Notes: a model not told the origin generated them from the letters alone. Positions 7,577 to 14,847 are shown, counted from the stretch's first letter. The stretch is DNA of 16,504 nt from an uncultured Acinetobacter sp. (GCA_900766635.1 CAAFWA010000287.1:1-16504), one strand, 5' to 3'. A program made the numbers and translations.

Positions 7577-9139
7577 TTAAGTCTGACTTTGAGGGAAGAT
7601 ATGCACTTTTTCAATTTTGTGCCCATCCATGGTGAGCACTTCAAAACAATAGGCATCAGCTTGAACAATTTCACCGTTATGCGGCAAACGCCCCAAATGA
7701 AATAAAATATAGCCCGATAAAGTTGAATATTCTTCCGATTCATCGACTAAATCTCGGCCTAATAACAGCGACACATGTCGAATATCGGTTGAACCCTCTA
7801 AAATCAAACTGCCATCTGCTAAGGTTTCCGCAGTGACTTCAGGCTCATCTTCATCAGGGAATTCACCTGCAATGGCTTCTAATAAATCAATAGGCGTGAC
7901 AATCCCCTCAATCGAGCCATATTCATTTAACACAATGGCCATTTGTAGCGGTGCTTGACGTAATTGCTCCATCACCATCAGGACTTGCGCATTTTCATGC
8001 ACAATCATTGGCTCACGTAGATGCGGTTGGAAATTCAGCTTTCCTGTTTCCATATATTCATTGAGCACTTTATGGGTGAGCACTACCCCTGCAATGTTAT
8101 CGAGTTCACCATGTGCCACGATTAAACGTGAGTGGGTAATCGAGAGCAATTGTTGTTGAATCTCGTGTGGGTCAGCATCTAAATCGAGCCACTCAAGTTC
8201 AGGGCGTGGCGTCATCAGCGATTTCACAGGACGCTCTGATAAACCCAGCACCCCTTGTACCATCACACTTTGATACACGCCATTGTCTTGATCAAAAACC
8301 TCATCGGCAAAGGCACGCGTTGCAAGTACATCAGCATGTTGTGCCTGATCTAAATTTTTGCCGCCCAACATACGCATCACCGCTGATGCCGTACGGTAAC
8401 GTAAGTCGGTGGTGGTCACCATTTTTTCTTGGTTACGACGCATGATTTGGTTTAAAAATTCGATTAAGACTGAGAAACCAATTGCCGCATATAAATAGCC
8501 TTTTGGAATATGGAAGCCAAAACCCTCAACCAAGAGCGAAAAGCCAATCATCATCAAAAAGCACAAACACAAAATCACCACAGTTGGATGCTTATTGACA
8601 AAATCCATGAGCGGCTTAGATGCCCACAGCATAATCCCCACCGCAATAATCACCGCAGTCATCATGACGGATAAGTCTTTGACCATGCCAACTGCTGTAA
8701 TCACACTATCGAGGGAAAAAACTGCATCCAGCACGACAATTTGCACAATCACCATCCAAAAGGTGGCATGTACAGGATTTTCTGCTTTTAACACAGGTTT
8801 ACTTTCTAAGCGTTCACGTAGCTCCATGGTGCCTTTAAATAATAAAAACACCCCACCAAAGAGCAAAATTAAATCTCGGCCTGAAAATGGATGCTCAAAA
8901 ATAGAGAATAATGGCTGCGTTAAAGTCACCACCCATGCAATTGAGGCAAGTAAAATCAAGCGCATGACTAAGGCAAGCATTAAGCCAACAATACGTGCTT
9001 TATTACGCTGCTCAGGAGGCAGCTTTTCTGCCAAAATCGCAATAAAGACTAAGTTATCAATCCCAAGAACAATTTCTAGGACAATTAGGGTTGCTAAACC
9101 TACCCATGCGGCAGGATCTGACATCCATTCAAAAATCAT
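7577..9139 (-). CDS. TerC family membrane protein with CBS pair and CorC/HlyC domain (YoaE/YegH-like)
   Basis: A 520-residue fusion seen in YoaE and YegH (about 520 residues). Residues 1-235 form the TerC integral-membrane domain with about seven helices and the two metal-site-like motifs [11 protein letters not shown] (22-32) and DAVFSLDSV (138-146). A linker is followed by two CBS domains at about 303-362 and 370-428, the second ending in [19 protein letters not shown] CorC_HlyC domain covers about 440-517. TerC proteins are linked to metal ion (often manganese) efflux and metalation of exported proteins; CBS pairs usually sense adenine nucleotides. The substrate of this subgroup is unproven. 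The start is well supported by AGGAGA nine bases before the ATG at 9139. It is transcribed alone and ends at the terminator by ychJ. Confidence 0.92.
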   Translation of the reverse strand: MIFEWMSDPAAWVGLATLIVLEIVLGIDNLVFIAILAEKLPPEQRNKARIVGLMLALVMRLILLASIAWVVTLTQPLFSIFEHPFSGRDLILLFGGVFLLFKGTMELRERLESKPVLKAENPVHATFWMVIVQIVVLDAVFSLDSVITAVGMVKDLSVMMTAVIIAVGIMLWASKPLMDFVNKHPTVVILCLCFLMMIGFSLLVEGFGFHIPKGYLYAAIGFSVLIEFLNQIMRRNQEKMVTTTDLRYRTASAVMRMLGGKNLDQAQHADVLATRAFADEVFDQDNGVYQSVMVQGVLGLSERPVKSLMTPRPELEWLDLDADPHEIQQQLLSITHSRLIVAHGELDNIAGVVLTHKVLNEYMETGKLNFQPHLREPMIVHENAQVLMVMEQLRQAPLQMAIVLNEYGSIEGIVTPIDLLEAIAGEFPDEDEPEVTAETLADGSLILEGSTDIRHVSLLLGRDLVDESEEYSTLSGYILFHLGRLPHNGEIVQADAYCFEVLTMDGHKIEKVHIFPQSQT

Positions 9140-9383
9140 GGTTGTTTCTCCTGCAAGGTTATTTTTGTGTTATTGGGCATAGCAAATACAAAGTTAGTGG
9201 TGCGATCCCCATCACGACCATGGCACATATAATCAACAAATGTTATGAATATCATTTCAGTATAGGCAAGAACTTGGCCAAATTCACGCTTTTTATCAGA
9301 TAGTGACATTTTGCTTGATCTGACTTGACCCTAAACTGTCATACAGCTTGCATAAACTTACTTGGCAATACAAAAATAATGCT

Positions 9384-9401
9384 AAGGTGAAAAAAAACAT
9401 G
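9384..9401 (+). promoter_or_regulatory. ribosome-binding site that fixes the LOG gene start
   Basis: AAGGTGA (9384-9390) stands eight bases before the ATG at 9399. It favours this start over an in-frame TTG at 9348, which would add 17 residues with no family similarity and no ribosome site, and over the ATG at 9417. Confidence 0.7.
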
Positions 9402-10019
9402 AATAGCGAAGTAAAAATGTTAAAACAATTGACATCTATCGATCAAAAAACAACTCAACCTTTGATTGCACTGTATTGTGGCTCACGAGCGGGCAATAAC
9501 CCGATTTATTTAAAAACTGCAATTGATTTAGCGCAAGGACTTGCCAAACATGATTTTGGTTTGGTCTATGGCGGTGCGAGTATTGGCTTAATGGGGCAAG
9601 TCGCTGACACCATGATTGCACACGGCGGTCAAGCGGTTGGTGTCATTCCTGAATTTATGCTTGATTACGAACATGCGCATAATGGTTTAACTGAACTGCA
9701 TATTGTAAAGACCATGCATGAACGCAAAGCCATGATGGCAGAGCGTGCAAGCGCCTTTGTTGCTTTGCCCGGTGGTTTAGGCACTTTTGAGGAAATTTTA
9801 GAAGTGGCCACTTGGGGGCAGCTTAATCAGCACCAAAAACCGATGATGCTGTATAACGTCAATGGTTTTTATAATGCCCTAATTGCTCAACTAGATCATG
9901 CAGTATTAGAGGGGTTTTTACCTGCACAGCACCGTGCCAAACTGATTGTCTGTGAACATGCAGAGCAAATTTATAATGTGCTTAAAAACTTAAATGCGCC
10001 ATCAAATGTGCTGCTTTAA
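9399..10019 (+). CDS. LOG family protein (cytokinin-riboside-monophosphate / nucleotide phosphoribohydrolase type)
   Basis: The 206-residue product is a Rossmann-fold protein of the LOG ('lonely guy') family. The marks are YCGSRAGNN (26-34), YGGASIGLMG (57-66), MHERKAMMAE (106-115) and the signature PGGLGTFEE (124-132). Arg109 and Glu132 are the expected catalytic pair. Members hydrolyse the N-glycosidic bond of nucleoside 5'-monophosphates to release base and ribose-5-phosphate; in most bacteria the physiological substrate is unknown, so the old label 'lysine decarboxylase' should not be used. Without N-terminal extension the size is close to the usual 190-200. A possible promoter is TTGACC (9325-9330) with TGCATA (9349-9354), spaced 18. 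It is followed by a strong terminator shared with the PiT-like gene. Confidence 0.9.
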   Translation: MNSEVKMLKQLTSIDQKTTQPLIALYCGSRAGNNPIYLKTAIDLAQGLAKHDFGLVYGGASIGLMGQVADTMIAHGGQAVGVIPEFMLDYEHAHNGLTELHIVKTMHERKAMMAERASAFVALPGGLGTFEEILEVATWGQLNQHQKPMMLYNVNGFYNALIAQLDHAVLEGFLPAQHRAKLIVCEHAEQIYNVLKNLNAPSNVLL

Positions 10020-10023
10020 ATAC

Positions 10024-10053
10024 AAAAAAGCGAGCATGTGGCTCGCTTTTTTT
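10024..10053. terminator. bidirectional terminator between the LOG gene and the PiT-like gene
   Basis: The arms 10024-10035 and 10041-10052 pair perfectly over 12 bp (GCGAGC/GCTCGC core with six A:T pairs) around a five-base loop. A T7 run is on the plus strand and A6 gives T6 on the minus strand. It lies five bases after one stop codon and 15 bases from the other. Confidence 0.92.
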
Positions 10054-10067
10054 ATACCGTTTTTTGC

Positions 10068-11042
10068 TTAAGAGGCTAGTGCTGTCACTGTGTTATAGAA
10101 CCACGGTAAGGTTGTGGCTAAAATCACAGATAAAGCTAAACCAAACATTAACTTCATGGCATCTTTACTCACATTACGTGAAGTACGACGTTTGCCAACG
10201 GTTTGAATTAACATTGAAATCGCAAATTCACGACCTGCGAGTAAACCTAAGAATACCCATGTGGTACTCATTGGAATATTACTCCACTCTTTAAACACCA
10301 ATAGAATAATGGCATAAATAAAGTCAACAATCGTTGCAGCACGCACATCGTTTACGTCAGTTTTGGTATCCACAATCTTTTGAATTGCGCCACCACGTTG
10401 GTACAAAATAATACCCAAAAGCACCACAAATACCACAATCGCAAAGATTAAGAATTCAAAAGGTACTTGACGCGGTACATATACAAAGATGTTGGCTAAA
10501 TCTTGAATCAGCCATTGGCTCCACAAAAATGCGGTCGATAACCACTGCAAGACCATCCATTTGGCAGACTGTTCTTGATCTTTGGTTTGGTTAAAGTACA
10601 CCGTCATTTTGTTGGCCACAAAACGATAGATGATTAATGCGGTAATAAATGCAACGGCATAACCCATCATCGATTTGACCATCATTGAACCCAAACTCGA
10701 TGGCGAGAAAATGGTCAGCACCAAGAATGTGGTACTTACAGGAATACCATATTTGGTTAACAACAATAATAAAATTGGCGGAACGATATACAGCCATGTA
10801 ATTCCACCCTCAGGGAATGGAATAGTTTCAAGTCGACCATAAGAGGCATCCCCTACGCCTGATGCATACCAACCGTAGAGTAAAACCACAACCAAGATAC
10901 TGCTGATAAAAATCCACAGTACCCACCATGGGCGATGGGAGTTTGACGAAAGGAACGTACCTAAAGTTTGTGGTACATCATTTCCGACAATGGAATAGGC
11001 TGCTAAACAGAAGCCAATCACCATTAAGATTTCAATTGTCAT
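10068..11042 (-). CDS. PiT-like inorganic phosphate transporter family protein
   Basis: A 324-residue integral membrane protein with about nine hydrophobic segments. The two inverted halves of the PiT fold are visible. Half one has VGNDVPQTLGT (19-29) and IPVSTTF (100-106); half two has QDLANIFVYVP (180-190) and IPMSTTW (256-262). PiT proteins carry phosphate, often as a metal-phosphate complex with protons, or with sodium in eukaryotes. Here the first GND is intact, but the second signature reads Q-D-L-A-N where most PiT proteins have N-D-x-x-N. The protein is also shorter than E. coli PitA (about 499) because the central loop is small. Transport of another anion is possible. The ATG at 11042 has no clear ribosome site. 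No phoU-like DUF47 gene is adjacent. Confidence 0.78.
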   Translation of the reverse strand: MTIEILMVIGFCLAAYSIVGNDVPQTLGTFLSSNSHRPWWVLWIFISSILVVVLLYGWYASGVGDASYGRLETIPFPEGGITWLYIVPPILLLLLTKYGIPVSTTFLVLTIFSPSSLGSMMVKSMMGYAVAFITALIIYRFVANKMTVYFNQTKDQEQSAKWMVLQWLSTAFLWSQWLIQDLANIFVYVPRQVPFEFLIFAIVVFVVLLGIILYQRGGAIQKIVDTKTDVNDVRAATIVDFIYAIILLVFKEWSNIPMSTTWVFLGLLAGREFAISMLIQTVGKRRTSRNVSKDAMKLMFGLALSVILATTLPWFYNTVTALAS

Positions 11043-11079
11043 AACAAAAGATGCTAGATCATAAATTTGTTGCGATGGT

Positions 11080-11097
11080 ATGGCGTTTTTATGACAA
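11080..11097 (-). promoter_or_regulatory. weak Pho-box-like sequence upstream of the PiT-like gene
   Basis: Minus-strand TTGTCAT-AAAA-ACGCCAT resembles the PhoB box layout (two CTGTCAT heptamers spaced by four A/T). The first half matches 6 of 7 and the second only 4 of 7. A TATGAT hexamer lies 16 bases further toward the gene, farther than usual. This is suggestive at best. Confidence 0.2.
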
Positions 11098-11178
11098 TTT
11101 CATGAACTTTTTTGGTTTTTTATCGGCTTTTGGCTTTTAAGGTACTAGCTAAATGATATTCAAGGTATTTTTTTATTC

Positions 11179-11220
11179 AAAAAGTTGATCCTTGCCCTCA
11201 ACAGATCAATACAACTTTTT
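11179..11220. promoter_or_regulatory. nested inverted repeats upstream of the MdtD-like gene
   Basis: Outer arms AAAAAGTTG (11179-11187) and CAACTTTTT (11212-11220) pair over 9 bp. An overlapping pair TTGATC (11185-11190) and GATCAA (11204-11209) pairs over 6 bp with a 13-base spacer. The two pairings share TTG and exclude each other at that point. The element is in the divergent spacer, 46 bases upstream of the plus-strand start, and could be an operator, an RNA leader structure, or a terminator-like insulator. A TAAAAT hexamer (11241-11246) just downstream may be the -10 box. Confidence 0.35.
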
Positions 11221-11266
11221 TAGCTTAACTTCGAGTACACTAAAATAAAAATTCGTGTGATTGCCT

Positions 11267-12655
11267 ATGACTGCCCCTGCTCATCAAGCCTTACAGCCTG
11301 AATTTCGTCTCTTGGTACTTTTAGTCTCCATTGGCTTTTTTATGCAGGGTTTAGATACCACGATTATCAACACTGCCCTACCAAGTATTGCCTTAAATCT
11401 TCAAGAAGACCCGTTAAGTATGCATAGCGTTGTGGTGGCTTATGTGTTGTCGGTGGCTGCTTGTATTCCGTTAAGTGGTTGGTTGGCTGATCGCTTTGGG
11501 GTGCGTAATACTTACTTTGCTGCCATCATTATTTTTACCTTAGCTTCTTTGGGCTGTGGTTTTTCTTCCACCCTGAACGAATTAATTTTTTATCGGGTCT
11601 TACAGGGGATTGGCGGTGCATTGCTCATGCCTGTAGGGCGTTTAGCCATGCTCAAAATTATTCCACGTCAGCAGTTTCTCTCTGCCATGAGCTTAATGAG
11701 TTTGGCAGGGTTATTAGGACCGTTAATGGGACCCACGCTTGGCGGTTGGATGGTGGAATACGCCTCATGGCATTGGATTTTCTTAATTAATTTACCCATG
11801 GGGCTATTAGGCGCATGGATGACCTTTAAAATTATGCCTAATGTTAAAGAAACGAGCGTTAAACGCTTTGATTTCATGGGCTTTGTGCTGCTATTTATTG
11901 CGATGGTAGGGCTATCCTTAGGGATTGAAAATTTTGCTCAACCCACGCAGTCTTTGTGGTTCACTTTGAGTTTAATTCTATGTAGTTTAATGGCGATGAT
12001 GTGGTATGCCTATCATGCACATACGCATCAAAATGCCTTATTTCGCAGTCAGTTGTTTGCCAATCGCAACTTTACCCTTGGCATTTTAGGCAATAGTTTT
12101 GCCCGTTTAGGTGGCAATGCCATACCGTTTATTTTACCGCTGATGCTTCAAGTGGTGTTTGGCTTTGATGCACTAACCACAGGCTTATTAATGATTCCCA
12201 CTGTGTTGGGTTCATTGGCTTCTAAACCGATCATTCGTCAACTGATTCAATTTTTTGGTTATCGTCGTTTTTTGGTCAGCAATACCTTATTACTTGGTTT
12301 ATGTATCGCAAGTTTTGCCTTAACGCATGCTGATATGCCACTTTGGCTACGTGCTATGCACTTTTTTATTTTTGGTTTACTCAATTCATTGCAGTTTGTG
12401 GGCATGAATACCTTTACCTTAAAAGATTTATCGCAACAACATGCCAGTAGTGGTAATAGCTTTTTATCCATGATTATGATGTTAGCGATGACGATTGGTG
12501 TTGCACTTGCAGGCACTTTGGTGAATCTGTTTAGTGCTTATTTAGGTGCTGCCCAAATTGAACAAGCGTTTCATTTCAGTTTGTTATGTTTGGGTGCAAT
12601 TAACCTGATTGCTGCTGCTATTTTTTGGCAGATTCCAAAAACTGAGCGTGCCTAA
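11267..12655 (+). CDS. MdtD-like DHA2-family drug:proton antiporter (MFS)
   Basis: A 462-residue inner-membrane transporter. Near the start is LDTTIINTALP (29-39), the motif D1 of drug/proton antiporters. Motif A follows (GWLADRFGVR, 71-80), then the RVLQGIGGALLMPVGR stretch (110-125), and motif C (GPLMGPTLGG, 151-160), typical of exporters. SSGNSFLSMIM near the C-terminus closely resembles E. coli MdtD as I recall it. About 14 helices place it with DHA2 (EmrB/HsrA/MdtD) pumps; the substrate is unknown. No membrane-fusion partner gene is adjacent, so it probably works alone. I chose the ATG at 11267, with GTGA seven bases upstream, over an in-frame TTG at 11261 that adds two residues. It probably forms an operon with the lysozyme 39 bases downstream. 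Confidence 0.88.
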   Translation: MTAPAHQALQPEFRLLVLLVSIGFFMQGLDTTIINTALPSIALNLQEDPLSMHSVVVAYVLSVAACIPLSGWLADRFGVRNTYFAAIIIFTLASLGCGFSSTLNELIFYRVLQGIGGALLMPVGRLAMLKIIPRQQFLSAMSLMSLAGLLGPLMGPTLGGWMVEYASWHWIFLINLPMGLLGAWMTFKIMPNVKETSVKRFDFMGFVLLFIAMVGLSLGIENFAQPTQSLWFTLSLILCSLMAMMWYAYHAHTHQNALFRSQLFANRNFTLGILGNSFARLGGNAIPFILPLMLQVVFGFDALTTGLLMIPTVLGSLASKPIIRQLIQFFGYRRFLVSNTLLLGLCIASFALTHADMPLWLRAMHFFIFGLLNSLQFVGMNTFTLKDLSQQHASSGNSFLSMIMMLAMTIGVALAGTLVNLFSAYLGAAQIEQAFHFSLLCLGAINLIAAAIFWQIPKTERA

Positions 12656-12694
12656 ACAGCCATGCTGCTTTGATTTCATCCTAGAGATAGACCG

Positions 12695-13444
12695 ATGCCA
12701 AAATTATGCTTTTCTTCTCGAACTACACTGCTTGGGCTCGGTTTAGCTCTATTGATTATTTTAAGCGGTGCAATTTATCTGTTTTGGCAAAAAACGTATG
12801 AGGCTCAGGATAAATTTGTTATTCAAGGTTTTGATGTGTCTCATCATCAAAAAAAGATTGAATGGCAAAAAATTTCCCCACAAAAGTATCAATTTGTTTA
12901 TTTAAAAGCCACCGAGGGTGGTGATTTTAGCGATCGACTCTTCCAAGACAACTGGCTCAAAGCACGTGAACAAGGCTTAAACGTTGGCGCATATCATTTT
13001 TATCGTTTATGTCGTGATGGACAAAGCCAAGCTCGGCATTTTATTGCCACTGTGCCTAAAAAGGCCAATGCCTTACCCCCTGTGATGGATTTAGAGTACG
13101 ACAGCAAATGTATTGATCATTACAGTAAAGAACAGCTCTTACATGAAATCCAAGTGATGCATGATGCACTACATCAACATTATGAAAAACAACCGATTTT
13201 TTATACCACACCTGCATTTTACAATATCGTATTAAAGGGTCATTTTCCTCAAACCCCACTTTGGATACGTGAATATAAAGGCGAACCTCAATTACCAGAA
13301 AATGTGAATTGGCTATTTTGGCAATTTACCAATAAAGCCCACATACGCGGTATTCAAGGTCCTGTAGACTTAAATCGCTTTTATGGCAATGAACAGGATT
13401 GGCAAGAATTTTTAATTCAACATCAAGTGATTACAGTACAATAA
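12695..13444 (+). CDS. membrane-anchored GH25 family lysozyme (muramidase)
   Basis: A 249-residue protein with an N-terminal signal anchor (hydrophobic 11-31, preceded by basic residues) and a single glycoside hydrolase family 25 domain at about 42-240. GH25 enzymes cut the beta-1,4 bond between N-acetylmuramic acid and N-acetylglucosamine in peptidoglycan. The active-site landmarks are all present: GFDVSHHQ (Asp47), KATEG (Lys71-Glu74), GAYHFYR (98-104), MDLEYD with Asp132 and Glu134, WLFWQF (206-211) and the late VDLNRF (Asp225). No cell-wall-binding repeat or phage gene is present, so this looks like a periplasmic, inner-membrane-tethered chromosomal muramidase rather than an endolysin. 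The ATG at 12695 has only a modest GAGA ribosome site. It follows the MdtD-like gene by 39 bases and is probably co-transcribed. Confidence 0.9.
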   Translation: MPKLCFSSRTTLLGLGLALLIILSGAIYLFWQKTYEAQDKFVIQGFDVSHHQKKIEWQKISPQKYQFVYLKATEGGDFSDRLFQDNWLKAREQGLNVGAYHFYRLCRDGQSQARHFIATVPKKANALPPVMDLEYDSKCIDHYSKEQLLHEIQVMHDALHQHYEKQPIFYTTPAFYNIVLKGHFPQTPLWIREYKGEPQLPENVNWLFWQFTNKAHIRGIQGPVDLNRFYGNEQDWQEFLIQHQVITVQ

Positions 13445-13787
13445 TAGCGTTATGTGGTTATATCAGCTCAATTGAGCAAATCAGATCGGCTTGATACCCT
13501 AAAATCATCTTGCACCATATCAGTGAATATTTTTTTAAATAGTGATTCCATTTTCATAAATTTAGGTTAATCTATTGCCGCAATACATTACCCATGTATG
13601 TGCTGAGATGCTAAAAATCACCTTTATTTTTAGCACACTGTCCTGTGATTGGCGCGATGAACCATCCGAATGTTACAGGGCGTCTCTGTTCTCCCCTCCT
13701 TTAAGTTAATGCCCTTTCTTGTTGCAATTGTGCTTCGCCTGACTACACTTGAGTTCAGCACATTACTTTTCGCATAGGAATCACAGC
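13445..13787. other. 343-base non-coding stretch with two hairpins and the ridA promoter
   Basis: No convincing coding region is seen. The stretch holds an exact 12-base palindrome GCTCAATTGAGC (13466-13477) and a 6-bp inverted repeat ATACAT/ATGTAT (13583-13588 with 13594-13599). It also holds a perfect 10-bp stem TGCTAAAAAT/ATTTTTAGCA (13609-13618 with 13626-13635), with a 7-base loop and no T-tract after it on either strand. A pyrimidine-rich CTCCCCTCCTTT (13691-13702) follows. The last 70 bases contain the candidate ridA promoter and ribosome site. No terminator is obvious right after the lysozyme gene unless the 10-bp stem serves as one. Confidence 0.5.
13722..13749 (+). promoter_or_regulatory. 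candidate ridA-family gene promoter
   Basis: TTGCAA (13722-13727) and TACACT (13744-13749) are spaced by 16 bases, each matching the sigma-70 consensus at four positions. The implied transcript start is about 30 bases upstream of the ATG, just ahead of the AGGA ribosome site. The hairpins further left would then not be part of this transcript. Confidence 0.4.
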
Positions 13788-14141
13788 ATGGCAGTTCAGC
13801 GCTTACACGTTTCTCAACGTTTTTCTGAAATTGCAATTGCAGGTCAATTGGTCCATTTGGCAGGCCAACTTGCAAGCGACACGAGTCTTGATATTCGTGG
13901 TCAAACCCAACAAACCTTAGATATTATTGATCAATTTTTACAAGATGCAGGCACAGATAAATCACATATTTTATCTGTCACGATTTATTTAAAAGACATT
14001 GAAAAAGATTACGATGCCTTTAATGAAGTATGGGATGCATGGGTCGCTGATATTGAGGCGCTCCCTCGCACCTGTGTCGAAGCTAAACTGTATCAACCTG
14101 ATGTTTTAGTCGAAATGACGGTCGTTGCAGTCAAGCCTTAA
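13788..14141 (+). CDS. RidA/YER057c/UK114 family protein
   Basis: A 117-residue protein of the YjgF/RidA fold, which forms homotrimers in the cytosol with active sites between subunits. Archetypal RidA hydrolyses reactive 2-aminoacrylate and related enamines/imines made by PLP enzymes to ketoacids and ammonia. The C-terminal PRTCVEAK (93-100) matches the family's (R)-x-C-V-E segment, so the carboxylate-binding arginine (Arg94) appears present. Glu109 also matches a conserved position, and the length fits. Whether it belongs to the RidA subgroup or to a Rid1-7 subgroup with another substrate cannot be told here. The ATG at 13788 follows TAGGAATC with good spacing; an in-frame TTG at 13749 overlaps the promoter and is rejected. 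It converges on the DUF2726 gene with only seven bases between stop codons and no terminator. Confidence 0.88.
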   Translation: MAVQRLHVSQRFSEIAIAGQLVHLAGQLASDTSLDIRGQTQQTLDIIDQFLQDAGTDKSHILSVTIYLKDIEKDYDAFNEVWDAWVADIEALPRTCVEAKLYQPDVLVEMTVVAVKP

Positions 14142-14148
14142 CATTCTC

Positions 14149-14664
14149 TTACATGGGGACATGACTGAGTTGATAGTTCTTGTCCCGATCGCTCGCCTCT
14201 TGCGTCGGTTCAACCACTATATGGGCATTTAAAAAATCGCGTTTTAATTCATTTAGATGCGGCACTTGCTGATAACGCAATACTTTATAACCCGCCATTT
14301 TAAGTAAATCATCTTCATAATAATCTTGTTTTAACCGTTTAAGCGCATGACTTTCAGTTAAAGCCACCACGGCGATAATATGATGGTTGCTATCGAGCAA
14401 AACAAAATCTGCCACCATATTGCGATATTTAGAGCGTGTTCTTGGATATTTTGTGGTTAAAAGGGCATCGAAAGATACCTGAGCCAAAATATGTTGTTCA
14501 GGTAAAACCGTTTTTAGCCGTTGATAAATCAGCTGTTGCTGTGGGCTAAAAATCGCGCGTTGTTTAAGGGCACTATCAGCAGGTCGCCTGTAAATTAAAA
14601 TTTGCCTGAGCAATAATGCCAGACATCCTAAAATTACGATGCCAATCAGCATATACATCCACAT
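14149..14664 (-). CDS. DUF2726-like protein with N-terminal membrane anchor
   Basis: A 171-residue protein. Residues 3-23 form a single hydrophobic helix followed by basic residues, suggesting an inner-membrane anchor with a cytoplasmic domain. Residues 55-135 resemble DUF2726: a 'VLAQVSFDALL'-like strand, then R-x-x-x-ADFVLLD (Asp86), a hydrophobic strand IIAVVALTESH (96-106) and the closing DLLKMAGYKVLRY (119-131). DUF2726 is often linked to restriction-endonuclease-like folds. The usual ELDD-SH segment reads ALTESH here, so any nuclease activity is doubtful; that consensus is from memory. The ATG at 14664 has AGGA eight bases upstream. The gene is expressed alone, with a candidate promoter at 14746-14774, and converges with the RidA-family gene. 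Confidence 0.7.
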   Translation of the reverse strand: MWMYMLIGIVILGCLALLLRQILIYRRPADSALKQRAIFSPQQQLIYQRLKTVLPEQHILAQVSFDALLTTKYPRTRSKYRNMVADFVLLDSNHHIIAVVALTESHALKRLKQDYYEDDLLKMAGYKVLRYQQVPHLNELKRDFLNAHIVVEPTQEASDRDKNYQLSHVPM

Positions 14665-14703
14665 GGTTTATGTCCTAATTGTTGTATTTTATTGTTATGG
14701 TTG

Positions 14704-14721
14704 GGCTTAAAAATTTAAGCC
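14704..14721. repeat. 18-base dyad in the leader of the DUF2726 gene
   Basis: GGCTTAAA (14704-14711) and TTTAAGCC (14714-14721) are exact inverted copies separated by two A, centred about 49 bases upstream of the DUF2726 start. As DNA it looks like an operator for a dimeric regulator. As RNA it could fold with a four- to six-base loop. It lies downstream of the candidate promoter. Confidence 0.45.
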
Positions 14722-14745
14722 TGAGCACATCCTTTGCTTGTTTTC

Positions 14746-14774
14746 AATTTAGACAATTTATTTAGAGCTCACAA
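14746..14774 (-). promoter_or_regulatory. candidate promoter of the DUF2726 gene
   Basis: On the minus strand TTGTGA (14769-14774) and TAAATT (14746-14751) are spaced by 17 bases, with four of six matches in each hexamer. It would give a leader of about 75 bases containing the dyad at 14704-14721. Confidence 0.35.
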
Positions 14775-14819
14775 GACGTTTTTGGTAGTAAAGACTGTAA
14801 TTCCGACAAAATAGCCATG

Positions 14820-14847
14820 AAAAAAGGACGCCGTAGCGTCCTCTTTT
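14820..14847 (-). terminator. intrinsic terminator after ygiQ
   Basis: On the minus strand GGACGC and GCGTCC arms (7-bp stem 14825-14831 with 14836-14842, four-base loop) are followed by a six-T run (14820-14825). It begins about 10 bases after the ygiQ stop codon and also insulates the DUF2726 promoter. Confidence 0.88.

Noticed and set aside
8595..9182. Plus-strand frame of 195 codons opposite the TerC-CBS gene
   Set aside because: It lies wholly opposite a well-supported gene, has a Lys/Thr/Ser-rich composition typical of an antisense shadow, and has no ribosome site.
9140..9398. Manganese (yybP-ykoY) riboswitch in front of the TerC-CBS gene
   Set aside because: TerC genes elsewhere can carry this riboswitch, so I looked for its conserved core on the minus strand and did not see it. 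The leader shows only a good AGGAGA ribosome site.
9348..9398. Longer LOG protein beginning at TTG 9348
   Set aside because: The extra 17 residues are Lys/Asn-rich with no family match, and the ATG at 9399 has a clear AAGGTGA site.
12695..13444. Prophage remnant marked by the lysozyme
   Set aside because: No holin, integrase, tail or attachment sequence is nearby. The protein has a signal anchor and the surrounding genes are ordinary chromosomal genes.
13600..13682. TPP-riboswitch-like words (GCTGAGATG followed later by TGAACC)
   Set aside because: The paired flanking GGGG/CCCU helices and the rest of the conserved core are missing, and the downstream gene is not a thiamine gene. The match is limited to two short words.
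13657..13704. Tiny 15-codon frame starting ATGAACCATCCG
   Set aside because: No ribosome site precedes it and its composition gives no coding signal. A leader peptide is not supported.
13749..13787. Longer RidA-family protein beginning at TTG 13749
   Set aside because: The TTG overlaps the candidate -10 box, has no ribosome site, and adds residues beyond the usual RidA length.
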